Origin: Oceaniovalibus guishaninsula JLT2003
Lineage (GTDB): Bacteria > Pseudomonadota > Alphaproteobacteria > Rhodobacterales > Rhodobacteraceae
Direction: 5' to 3'
Assembly: GCF_000299575.1 (NCBI RefSeq)
Contig: NZ_AMGO01000021.1
Span: 1 to 64,000 of the forward strand
Length of the DNA stretch: 64,000 nt
The notes beneath the pieces were generated by a model that was given only the letters and a program-made list of their open reading frames with translations, made no database searches and was not told the origin of the DNA. Positions within the stretch are counted from its first letter, which is position 1, and every line of letters starts with the position of its first letter. The translations under genes and the position numbers were made by a program. Below are positions 9,684 through 17,253 of the stretch, piece by piece.

Positions 9684-10381
9684 CAAATGTCTCCCTTGCG
9701 CGGCGGCGTCGCGGTGCCCGGAATGGTGTCGGAGGTCGGCGCGGTGTTGCGCGTGTCCTGCCCGGCATAGCTGGTCGCGCCGGCGGTGCCGCCCGTCGAT
9801 CCGGCCCCGGCCGTCGGGGTCGAGCCGTAGGCCGTTCCGGTGGCGGTCGTCGTCGTGCCGCCCGCGGAAGCGCCGCGATAGGACGTGCCCGAAGTCGTCC
9901 GGTCGGCATAGGCCCCCGAACCCTGGCGTCCCGATCCCGAAGCCGCATAGCCGCCCGAGGGCCGGTCGGTTCCCGCCTTGGCGAAGCGCGCGACGGCAAA
10001 GCCCAGCAGCGCGGCGCCGCCCAGGAAGACCAGCGGGTTGCGGCGCGCAAAATCGCCCACATCGCGCGCCATTTCGCCCAAATCGCGGTTACGCAGCGAA
10101 TCCGACGCGTCGGCAAGGCTGTCGGCGATCTGCGCGAAGGTGCGTTCCTGAGGCGAGCCGTCGCGCATTTCGTCCGCGGCAGTGCGGATGGCCGAGGCGA
10201 AGTTCGACACTTCGTCGGCGACGCGGCCCTGCGCGGCATCGGCCTGATCGCGCGCGGCCTGCGACGCGCTGTCCACGGCACCCTTGGCGGCGTTGCGCGC
10301 CTCGTCGGCCAGACCTTCGGCCTTGGCCTTGGCGTCTTCGGTTCCGGTGGTTCGGGATGTGTTGTTGTTCATGTCGGACAT
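9683..10381 (-). CDS. Nutrient-deprivation-induced-type protein (LEA-like helices plus C-terminal membrane anchor region)
   Basis: The 232-residue protein has an Ala/Asp/Lys-rich N-terminal helical part (about 15-60) of late-embryogenesis-abundant style. A more conserved helical region follows, then one membrane span around NPLVFLGGAALLGFAVARF (about 114-132). The tail is a long low-complexity Gly/Thr/Ser/Ala stretch. The arrangement resembles proteins annotated as nutrient-deprivation-induced, typically next to holin-like and DUF3618 genes. The start at 10381 has AAGGAGAC upstream. No enzymatic motif is visible. Confidence 0.7.
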   Translation of the reverse strand: MSDMNNNTSRTTGTEDAKAKAEGLADEARNAAKGAVDSASQAARDQADAAQGRVADEVSNFASAIRTAADEMRDGSPQERTFAQIADSLADASDSLRNRDLGEMARDVGDFARRNPLVFLGGAALLGFAVARFAKAGTDRPSGGYAASGSGRQGSGAYADRTTSGTSYRGASAGGTTTTATGTAYGSTPTAGAGSTGGTAGATSYAGQDTRNTAPTSDTIPGTATPPRKGDI

Positions 10382-10401
10382 CGTCGTCTCCTTCTAATGG
10401 G

Positions 10402-10470
10402 TCAAGAGACCAGATTCAGGATGGCCAGAACGATCACGATCAACCCTACAAGATAAATTATCGCGCTCAT
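10402..10470 (-). CDS. 22-residue hydrophobic membrane miniprotein
   Basis: An ATG at 10470 opens a 22-codon frame, MSAIIYLVGLIVIVLAILNL followed by VS, ending TGA at 10402. Nearly the whole peptide is one membrane span. A good ribosome site (AGGGGAA, about 5 bases before ATG) precedes it, and it heads the cassette 20 bases before the next gene. The GC-poor Ile/Leu/Val codons are unusual here. I recall similar tiny Ile/Val-rich proteins in relatives, but cannot verify that. It is too short for standard gene calling. Function is unknown. Confidence 0.6.
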   Translation of the reverse strand: MSAIIYLVGLIVIVLAILNLVS

Positions 10471-10612
10471 GTCGTTCCCCTGTGCTGGTGCGGACAGGGT
10501 AGAGCAAAGGCGCTCGCCTGTCCGTGATCAGGGGTGGAATTGCCGGAAAGGCCGATTTGTTCCGCGCCGACAGGAATAGTTGCGAAATTGTCGCCCGCGC
10601 GTCGCAGGGGCG

Positions 10613-11683
10613 TCAGATCCCGGCGCGAAGGGTAGGCACGGCCAGCGGGGCGAACCCGTAATGCCGCAGCCAGCGCAGGTCGCTGTCGAAGAAGGCGCGC
10701 AGGTCGGGGATGCCGTATTTCAGCATCGCGATCCGGTCGATCCCCATCCCGAAGGCAAAGCCCTGCCAGGCGTCGGGGTCGATGCCCCCCGCCGTCAGCA
10801 CCGAAGGGTGCACCATGCCGCTGCCCAGCACTTCCAGCCAGTCGTCGCCCTCGCCCACCTTCACGGTGCCGCCGTCCCAGCGGCACTGGATGTCCACCTC
10901 GGCCGAGGGTTCGGTGAAGGGGAAATGCGACGCGCGAAAGCGGGTCTTCACGCGGGTGCAGAAATAGGCGGTGAAGAACTCCTCCAGCACCCATTTGAGG
11001 TTGGCCATGCTGATGTGGCGGTCCAGCGCCAGCCCCTCGACCTGGTGAAACATCGGCGTGTGGGTCTGGTCGTAATCGGCGCGATAGACGCGGCCGGGGC
11101 AGATGATGCGCAACGGCGCGCCCTGCTGCTGCATGGCGTGGATCTGCACGGGGCTGGTATGGGTGCGCAGCACATGCGGCGGGCGCGCATCGCCGTCGGC
11201 GCGGTGCATATAGAACGTATCCATCTCGCCGCGCGCGGGGTGATGGTCGGGGATGTTCAGCGCGTCGAAATTGTACCAGTCCGATTCAACCTGCGGCCCT
11301 TCGGCCACCCCGAACCCCATATCGGCGAAGATCGCCGTCGCTTCTTCCCAGACCTGGCTGACCGGATGAACGCTGCCGGGGGCCGTGCCGCGCCGGCGAC
11401 CGGGCAGCGTCACGTCCAGCCATTCCGAGCGCAGCCGCTCCTCCAGCGCCGCATCCTCGAACGCGGCGCGGCGGGCGGCGATGGCCGATGTGATCTCGTC
11501 CTTGAGGGCGTTGAGGCGCGGCCCCTCGGTCTGGCGGCGCTCGGGCGTCATGCGGCCCAGCTCGCGCATCGCCAGCGCCACTTCGCCCTTCTTGCCGATG
11601 GCGGCAAGGCGAACGTCCTCCAGCGCGGCCTCGTCCGAGGCATCGACGATGCGCGACAGGTATTTCGTTCTCAGCTCGTCCAT
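10613..11683 (-). CDS. pheS: Phenylalanine--tRNA ligase, alpha subunit
   Basis: The 356-residue catalytic subunit of PheRS has an N-terminal coiled-coil arm (about 1-90), then the class II synthetase core. Motif 2 lies around [20 protein letters not shown] and motif 3 around [20 protein letters not shown] near the C-terminus. I chose the ATG at 11683, giving [12 protein letters not shown], the normal family start. It does not adjoin pheT; a four-gene membrane cassette lies between them. Confidence 0.96.
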   Translation of the reverse strand: MDELRTKYLSRIVDASDEAALEDVRLAAIGKKGEVALAMRELGRMTPERRQTEGPRLNALKDEITSAIAARRAAFEDAALEERLRSEWLDVTLPGRRRGTAPGSVHPVSQVWEEATAIFADMGFGVAEGPQVESDWYNFDALNIPDHHPARGEMDTFYMHRADGDARPPHVLRTHTSPVQIHAMQQQGAPLRIICPGRVYRADYDQTHTPMFHQVEGLALDRHISMANLKWVLEEFFTAYFCTRVKTRFRASHFPFTEPSAEVDIQCRWDGGTVKVGEGDDWLEVLGSGMVHPSVLTAGGIDPDAWQGFAFGMGIDRIAMLKYGIPDLRAFFDSDLRWLRHYGFAPLAVPTLRAGI

Positions 11684-11752
11684 AGGTCCGCGTTCCCCGG
11701 AAATGTCCGCCGCGGTGCTACCCCCTGCCGTCAGGTGTGACAAGCGGGGCGG

Positions 11753-13054
11753 TCAGTTGCCCATGGCGTTGGGCAGGACCGTCACGATCTGCGGAAAGAC
11801 CGTGATGATCGCGGCGCCCAGCAGCAGCAGCAGGAAGAACGGCAGGGCGGCCCAGGCGACGCGCAGGATGTCGATGCCGGTAAGCCCCTGGATGACGAAC
11901 AGGTTGAAGCCGACGGGCGGGGTGATCTGGCTCATCTCGACGACCAGCACCAGATAGATGCCGAACCACAGCGGGTCGATGCCCACGGCCTGCACCATCG
12001 GCAGGATGATCGACGTGGTCAGCACCACCAGGCTGATACCGTCCAGAAAGCAGCCCAGCACGATGAAGAACAGCGTCAGCACGGCCAGCAGCGCATAGGG
12101 CGACAGATCGAACCCGCCGATCCAGGCGGCCAGGTTGCGCGGGATGCCGGTAAAGCCCATGGCGATGGTCAGGAACGACGCGCCGAGCAGGATGAACGCG
12201 ATCATGCACGACGTGAAGGTCGCGCCCAGCAGCGCATCGCGGAAATCCCGCCAGCCGAAACTGCCGGTGGACAGCGCCAGCACCACCGACAGCACCACGC
12301 CGACCGCCGCCGCGTCGGTGGGCGACGCGATACCGGTATAGATCGACCCGATCACGCCGCCGATCAGCAGCATGACCGGCACCAGACGGCGCGCGGCGTG
12401 CAGCTTCTCGCCAAACGAATAGCGCGCGGACTCGAACGGAATGAGATGCGGCGCCATCAGCGCGCGGATCGCGACATAGCCCGAGAACAGCACGATCAGC
12501 ATGGTGCCCGGCAGAATGCCCGCCACGAAAAGGCGCGCGATGCTCTGCTCGGTCGCCACGCCATAGACGATCAGGATGATCGAGGGCGGGATCAGCAGGC
12601 CCAGCGTCGCCGATCCGGCCAGCGTGCCCAGGATCAGCGACATCGGATAGCCGCGCGCCTTGAGTTCGGGCACCGACATCTTGCCGATGGTCGCCGCCGT
12701 CGCCGCCGACGACCCCGACACGGCGGCGAAGATCGCGCAGCCCAGGATGTTGACGTGCAGCAGCCGCCCTGGCGCGCGGGCGAGCCAGGGGGTCAGGCCG
12801 GTGAACATGTCCTCGCTCAATCGCGAGCGCAGCAGGATCTCGCCCATCAGGATGAACAGGGGAAGTGCTGCCAGCGGCCAGGAATGCGAATGGCCCCAAA
12901 GCGTCGTGGCCAGCACCAGCCCCTCGGGCGCGTTGGTGAAGGCGGCGATCGCGACAAAGGCCATCACCATCAGTGCCAGCGCGACCCACAACCCGGCCGC
13001 CAGCAGCCCGATCAGCAGGGCCAGCAGGATCGCGAAGATCGCGGGATCGCTCAT
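11753..13054 (-). CDS. TRAP transporter large permease (DctM family)
   Basis: The 433-residue protein is very hydrophobic, with about 12 spans, and has DctM-type motifs such as LFILMGEILLRSRLSEDMF, SGSSAATAATIGKM and GLLIPPSIILIVYG. It is the proton/sodium-coupled channel subunit of a tripartite ATP-independent periplasmic transporter. It lies downstream of the small permease and binding-protein genes on the same strand. The ribosome site is weak, and a GC-rich hairpin repeat sits just upstream. Confidence 0.93.
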   Translation of the reverse strand: MSDPAIFAILLALLIGLLAAGLWVALALMVMAFVAIAAFTNAPEGLVLATTLWGHSHSWPLAALPLFILMGEILLRSRLSEDMFTGLTPWLARAPGRLLHVNILGCAIFAAVSGSSAATAATIGKMSVPELKARGYPMSLILGTLAGSATLGLLIPPSIILIVYGVATEQSIARLFVAGILPGTMLIVLFSGYVAIRALMAPHLIPFESARYSFGEKLHAARRLVPVMLLIGGVIGSIYTGIASPTDAAAVGVVLSVVLALSTGSFGWRDFRDALLGATFTSCMIAFILLGASFLTIAMGFTGIPRNLAAWIGGFDLSPYALLAVLTLFFIVLGCFLDGISLVVLTTSIILPMVQAVGIDPLWFGIYLVLVVEMSQITPPVGFNLFVIQGLTGIDILRVAWAALPFFLLLLLGAAIITVFPQIVTVLPNAMGN

Positions 13055-13070
13055 CGGATCGGGGGGTGGA

Positions 13071-13116
13071 CCGGGGCGCTGCCCCGGACCCCGAGGTATT
13101 TGGGGAAAGATGAAAG
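13071..13116. repeat. GC-rich palindromic intergenic repeat (REP/BIME-like) inside the TRAP operon
   Basis: CCGGGGC-GCT-GCCCCGG makes a perfect 7-bp stem, followed by GACCCCGAGGTATTTGGGGAA and a short A/G tail. Elements of this form (hairpin, then a TATTT core) are, from memory, common between genes in Rhodobacteraceae. Only one copy is seen in this window. It fills most of the 67-base gap between the two permease genes. Confidence 0.6.
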
Positions 13117-13121
13117 GGCAG

Positions 13122-13646
13122 TCATGCCTCGGCCGCGTCCTTGAGAATGGGGGTGCGGCGGCGCAGCGATTCCACCAGCGTGTCGAGCAGCGCCACCGTC
13201 AGCAGCCCCAGCCCCGCGACCATCGCGATCTGCGGGATCCAGATCGGCACGGCCACGATGCCGGTGGACATGTCGCCGTAATGACGGCTTTCCTGCAGCA
13301 GCGATCCCGCGAACCATGTGGCATAGGCGGCCATCGCTGTCCCCAGCGCCAGGACGATCAGTTCGGCCACCCATTGCAGCCTTGTCGGGAGGCGCATGAC
13401 GGCAAGGTTGACGCGGATATGCACGCCGGCGCGCAGGGTCGGCGCCAGCGCCAGGAAGGTTGCCGCAGCCAGCGCGAAGCCGGCGAAATCGGCATAGGAC
13501 GGGATGGTCAGCGCCACCCCCGCCCCGCCCAGCCGCGACGCCACGTTCAGCACGACCTGCGCCGTCACCACGAGGCAGATCACCAGAACCGCCATGGCGG
13601 CCGCCCATGCGGCGGTGGCATAGACCGTGTCGAGCGCGCGGCGCAT
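13122..13646 (-). CDS. TRAP transporter small permease (DctQ family)
   Basis: The 174-residue protein has four predicted membrane spans and the DctQ-type region FLALAPTLRAGVHIRVNLAV near residues 63-82. It forms the membrane complex with DctM. It starts 6 bases after the binding-protein gene ends. The next gene, dctM, follows after a repeat element. Confidence 0.9.
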   Translation of the reverse strand: MRRALDTVYATAAWAAAMAVLVICLVVTAQVVLNVASRLGGAGVALTIPSYADFAGFALAAATFLALAPTLRAGVHIRVNLAVMRLPTRLQWVAELIVLALGTAMAAYATWFAGSLLQESRHYGDMSTGIVAVPIWIPQIAMVAGLGLLTVALLDTLVESLRRRTPILKDAAEA

Positions 13647-13652
13647 CGCCGC

Positions 13653-14630
13653 CTACTGTCCGCGATAGTCGGACAGGATCTGCTGCGCCTCGTCGCCGGC
13701 CTGCGATTGCCATGTATCGAGCATCCGGTCGCCGATGGCCTTCAGTCCCTCGACCAGTTCGGGCGAGGGTTCGTAGACGGTGATGCCGTTGTCGCGCAGG
13801 ATCTGTGTCTTTTCCTCGGCTTCCTGCCGCGACATGTCCCAACCCCGCTCCTCTGCGGCGGCGGCGGCGTCGAGGACGGCCTGCTGCTGGTCCTCGGGCA
13901 GGCCGTCGAAGACCCGCTGGTTGACCAGGACGATGTTCTTCGGAATCCAGGCGTTGATCGGCGAATAATGGGTTACGAAATCCCATGCCTTGCTGTCCGC
14001 GCCGGTCGAGGGCGAGGTGATCATCGCCTCGACCTGGCCGGTGGTGAAGGCCTGGGGGATATCGACCGCCTCGACCTGCACGGGCGCCGCGCCGGCAAGC
14101 TGGGCGAATTCCTCGAGCTGGGCGTTATAGGCGCGAAAGCGCAGGCCCGACATCTGGTCGATACTGCCGATCTCGCCGTTGGTATAAAGGCCCTGCGCGG
14201 GCCAGGCGACGGCGAAAAGCGGCTTCAGCCCCTCCTCGGCCAGCATGTCGGTGATCACGGGCTTTTGCGCCTGCCACAAGTTCCATGCTTCGTCATAGGA
14301 CGTCGCGAGGAACGGCTGGCTGTCCACGCCATAGGCCAGATCCTCGTTGTTCAGCCGCGACAGGAAAATCTCGCCGATGGGCACCTGACGCGAGCGGATG
14401 GCGTTCTTGATCTCCTCGTGCGGAAACAGCGACTGCGCCGAGTGAACGGTGATCTCCAGCGCGCCGTCGGTGGCGTCCGACACGTCCTGCGCGAACTGCC
14501 GCACGTTCTGCGTCAGGAAGATGCCGTCGCCATAGGGCGTGGGCATGTCCCAGGTTTCGGCCAGCGCGGGGCCGCAGGCGAGAGGCGCGAGAAGGGCGGC
14601 GGCGACGCCGTGGCGGATCGTTGCGTTCAT
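13653..14630 (-). CDS. TRAP transporter substrate-binding protein (DctP family)
   Basis: The 325-residue protein has a signal peptide (hydrophobic residues about 8-22, cleavage after GPALA) and the DctP fold, with conserved GLRFRAYNAQLEEFAQLAGA and the QVEAMITSPSTG region. It binds the solute in the periplasm and delivers it to DctQM. ATG 14630 has AGGAG upstream. It is divergent from pxpB, so a substrate linked to 5-oxoproline or a related acid is plausible, but this is inference from context. Confidence 0.92.
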   Translation of the reverse strand: MNATIRHGVAAALLAPLACGPALAETWDMPTPYGDGIFLTQNVRQFAQDVSDATDGALEITVHSAQSLFPHEEIKNAIRSRQVPIGEIFLSRLNNEDLAYGVDSQPFLATSYDEAWNLWQAQKPVITDMLAEEGLKPLFAVAWPAQGLYTNGEIGSIDQMSGLRFRAYNAQLEEFAQLAGAAPVQVEAVDIPQAFTTGQVEAMITSPSTGADSKAWDFVTHYSPINAWIPKNIVLVNQRVFDGLPEDQQQAVLDAAAAAEERGWDMSRQEAEEKTQILRDNGITVYEPSPELVEGLKAIGDRMLDTWQSQAGDEAQQILSDYRGQ

Positions 14631-14680
14631 GAGAAGCTCCTGTCGGGTGGCGGCCTCTGCCGGGCCTTGGTCGCGTGGAT

Positions 14681-14689
14681 GTTGACAAC
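14681..14689. promoter_or_regulatory. Short dyad in the TRAP/pxp divergent intergenic region
   Basis: GTTG-A-CAAC sits near the middle of the 108-base region between dctP and pxpB. Its position suits an operator for a shared regulator, for example of the GntR type. The motif is short and could be chance. TTGACA inside it resembles a -35 box but has no good -10 at the right spacing. Confidence 0.25.
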
Positions 14690-14738
14690 CTGCGTCGAGA
14701 TTGCGAGCCGTGCAACATAAGACTTGTCGGAGGCTTCC

Positions 14739-15485
14739 GTGAACGACGGCGCAGGCGACGATTTTCCGAACATCATCCCGCTGGGGCTGGACGGCATGCT
14801 GGTCCGTTTCGCGGACACGCTGTCGGATAGCGGCAACCGTGCGGCATTGGCTTTTCGCGGCGTCGTGGACGGGGCCGGCATCCGCGGCATCCGCGAGACA
14901 TCGACATCGCTCGCCTCGACCTTCATCGCCTTCGATCCGGTGGCGTTGTCCCATGACCGGCTGCACGCGACCCTGCGGGAACTGCTGGCGGGGCGCGACT
15001 GGTCGGATGCGCCGCTGCCGGGCGGGCGGACCCGCTGGACGGTGCCCGTCTGTTTCGAGGGGGCCTGCGCGCCGCAACTGGCCGACGCGGCGGCGCTGGC
15101 CGGGGTGTCGCCCGACCGTGCCGTGCGCGACCTGACCGCGCGGCCCTTGCGCGCGCTGGCGCTGGGATACGCGCCGGGGCAGGCCTATCTGGGCACGCTC
15201 GACGCAAACTGGAACCTCGACCGGCAATCGGCGCTGACGCGGTCGGTGCCGCTGGGGGCGGTCATCGTCGCGGTGCGGCAGGTCATCATGTTCGCGACAT
15301 CCGGCCCGACGGGCTGGCGGCAGGTGGGGCTGACGCGGTTCCGCTGCTTCCGTCCCGATCACGGTGAACGGCCCATCCCGCTGGCCCCCGGCGACGAGGT
15401 TCGGCTGCGCGCCGTCAGCGAGGACGAAATGCAGCGTCTGGCCGGTCAGCCCGATGCCGGCGCCACGTCCGAGGCGCTGGCATGA
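14739..15485 (+). CDS. pxpB: 5-oxoprolinase subunit PxpB (allophanate hydrolase subunit 1 family)
   Basis: The 248-residue protein belongs to the KipI/PxpB family (COG2049): STSLASTFIAFDPVALSHD near the N-terminal third and AVRDLTARPLRALALGYAPG, QAYLGTLDANWNL in the middle. With PxpA and PxpC it hydrolyses 5-oxo-L-proline to glutamate at the cost of ATP. I chose the GTG at 14739 because CGGAGG precedes it by 6 bases; a TTG 15 bases earlier is less likely. The stop overlaps the pxpC start (ATGA). Confidence 0.85.
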   Translation: MNDGAGDDFPNIIPLGLDGMLVRFADTLSDSGNRAALAFRGVVDGAGIRGIRETSTSLASTFIAFDPVALSHDRLHATLRELLAGRDWSDAPLPGGRTRWTVPVCFEGACAPQLADAAALAGVSPDRAVRDLTARPLRALALGYAPGQAYLGTLDANWNLDRQSALTRSVPLGAVIVAVRQVIMFATSGPTGWRQVGLTRFRCFRPDHGERPIPLAPGDEVRLRAVSEDEMQRLAGQPDAGATSEALA

Positions 15486-16498
15486 GGGCGCTGATCGTCC
15501 ACCGCATCGGCGCCGGCTGTTCGGTTCAGGATCGCGGGCGGACGGGCTGGCTGGCGCAGGGCCTGTCGCGCGGGGGGGCGGCCGACCGGCTGGCGCTGGC
15601 GGAAGGCGCGGCGCTGCTGGGCCAGCCGCCCGACCTGGCCGCGCTGGAACTGACCGGCGCGGGCGGCACGTTCGAGGCGACCGAACCGATGCGCGTCGCG
15701 CTGACCGGCGCGCGCGCGGTGCTGCGGCTGGGCGACAAGGACTTGCCGCCCGATGCCGTCCACCGGGTCGAGCCGGGCGCGCGGTTCAGCGTCGGGGCAG
15801 CGCGGGGGGGTGTCTTCGCCTATCTGAATGTGGGCGGCGGGATCGACGTGCCGCCCGTCATGGGCAGCCGGGCCGCGCATCTGGCGCTGGCGCTGGGCCC
15901 GACGCTTCAGGACGGCACCCGCCTGCCGGTCGGTGCCGATCCGGGGCAGGCCGTCAATCGCGGCCTAGACCCCGAGGCGCGGCTGGGCGGCGGCGATCTG
16001 CGGATGCTGCCTTCGGCCCACACCGCCTTGTTCGCCCAAGACGATCTGGCACGGTTCGCCGCCACGCCCTTCGTGCGCGATCCGCGCGGCAACCGTCAGG
16101 GCGTGCGGCTGGAACACGATGGCGCGCCCTTTGCGACGCAGGGCCAGCTGACGCTGCTGTCCGAAGTGATCGTGCCCGGCGACGTGCAGATGACCGGCGA
16201 CGGCACGCCTTATATCCTGGGGCCCGAGGCGCAGACGATCGGCGGCTATCCCCGGATCGGCTGCATCCTGCCCGCCGACCTGCCGCGCGCCATGCAGGCC
16301 GCCCCCGGCGACGTGCTGCGCTTTCGCTTCGTCACGCCGGACGAGGCGCTGGCGACCTGGCGCGACGACGACGCGCTGATGGCCGCCCTCCGCGCCCGCG
16401 TCAGGCCCATCACGCGCGATCCGCGCGACATGCCCGACCTTCTGTCCTATCAACTGATCGGCGGCGTCACATCCGGCACGCCCGAGGAGGAACAATGA
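15482..16498 (+). CDS. pxpC: 5-oxoprolinase subunit PxpC (allophanate hydrolase subunit 2 family)
   Basis: The 338-residue protein has the KipA/PxpC (COG1984) landmarks: SVQDRGRTGWLAQGLSRGGA near residue 18, and QTIGGYPRIGCILPADLPRA near residue 250. It is the partner of PxpB in the ATP-dependent opening of 5-oxoproline. It overlaps both neighbours by ATGA, so the three genes form a tightly coupled operon. Confidence 0.9.
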   Translation: MRALIVHRIGAGCSVQDRGRTGWLAQGLSRGGAADRLALAEGAALLGQPPDLAALELTGAGGTFEATEPMRVALTGARAVLRLGDKDLPPDAVHRVEPGARFSVGAARGGVFAYLNVGGGIDVPPVMGSRAAHLALALGPTLQDGTRLPVGADPGQAVNRGLDPEARLGGGDLRMLPSAHTALFAQDDLARFAATPFVRDPRGNRQGVRLEHDGAPFATQGQLTLLSEVIVPGDVQMTGDGTPYILGPEAQTIGGYPRIGCILPADLPRAMQAAPGDVLRFRFVTPDEALATWRDDDALMAALRARVRPITRDPRDMPDLLSYQLIGGVTSGTPEEEQ

Positions 16499-17250
16499 CC
16501 AGCGTCGATCTGAATGCGGATATGGGCGAAAGCTTCGGCGCGTGGCCGATGGGCGACGACGCGGCGCTGCTGAAGATCGTCACGTCGGCCAACATCGCCT
16601 GCGGCTTCCATGCGGGCGACTGGGACGTGATGGCCGAAACGATGAAGCGCGCGGTCGCGAACGGCGTCGGCATCGGCGCGCATCCCGGCCTTCCCGACCT
16701 TCAGGGGTTCGGGCGACGGTCGATGCAGATGGCCCCCGACAGCGTGGCGCATATGGTGCAGTATCAACTGGGCGCGGCGCAGGCGATGGCCCGTGCGGCG
16801 GGCGGCACGGTGCGGCACCTGAAACTGCACGGCGCACTTTCGCATATGGCGGTGGCCGATGGCGAGCTGGCCCGCCGCGCCTTTGCCGCCGCGCTGGAGG
16901 TGCAGCCCGATCTGGTTCTGATGGTGCTGGCCGCCACCCCGATGGAGGACGCGGCCAAGGCGCTCGGCACCGAATATGCCGCCGAGATCTTCGCCGATCG
17001 CGGCTATAACGACGACGCGACGCTGATCCAGCGCGGCACGCCCGGCGCGATGATCACCGATGCGGACGAGGCGGCGGCGCGGATCAGCGAGATGGTGCGC
17101 GAGGGGGCGATCATCTCGGCGTCCGGCAAGCGGACCCCGACGCGGATCGACACGATCTGCCTGCACGGGGACGAACAGGGCGCGGTCGCCGCCGCCCGCG
17201 CCCTGCGCGCCCGGCTTGAGGCGGACGGCATCCGCATCGCCCCGCTTTAG
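16495..17250 (+). CDS. pxpA: 5-oxoprolinase subunit PxpA (LamB/YcsF family)
   Basis: The 251-residue protein has the family start VDLNADMGESFGAWPMGDD and ANIACGFHAGDWDVM, with HLKLHGAL near residue 105. PxpA is the catalytic TIM-barrel-like subunit of the prokaryotic 5-oxoprolinase. ATG 16495 follows GAGGA and overlaps the pxpC stop. The next gene converges with only 3 bases between the stops. Confidence 0.93.
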   Translation: MTSVDLNADMGESFGAWPMGDDAALLKIVTSANIACGFHAGDWDVMAETMKRAVANGVGIGAHPGLPDLQGFGRRSMQMAPDSVAHMVQYQLGAAQAMARAAGGTVRHLKLHGALSHMAVADGELARRAFAAALEVQPDLVLMVLAATPMEDAAKALGTEYAAEIFADRGYNDDATLIQRGTPGAMITDADEAAARISEMVREGAIISASGKRTPTRIDTICLHGDEQGAVAAARALRARLEADGIRIAPL

Positions 17251-17253
17251 ACC

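Noticed and set aside
10520-10575. GGAAC on the minus strand upstream of the 22-aa gene as an EcfG promoter
   Set aside because: Sixteen bases downstream is CAAT rather than CGTT, so the -10 does not match.
14682-14687. TTGACA as a sigma-70 -35 box for pxpB
   Set aside because: Seventeen bases downstream reads GAGCCG, not a -10 box, and no better spacing was found.
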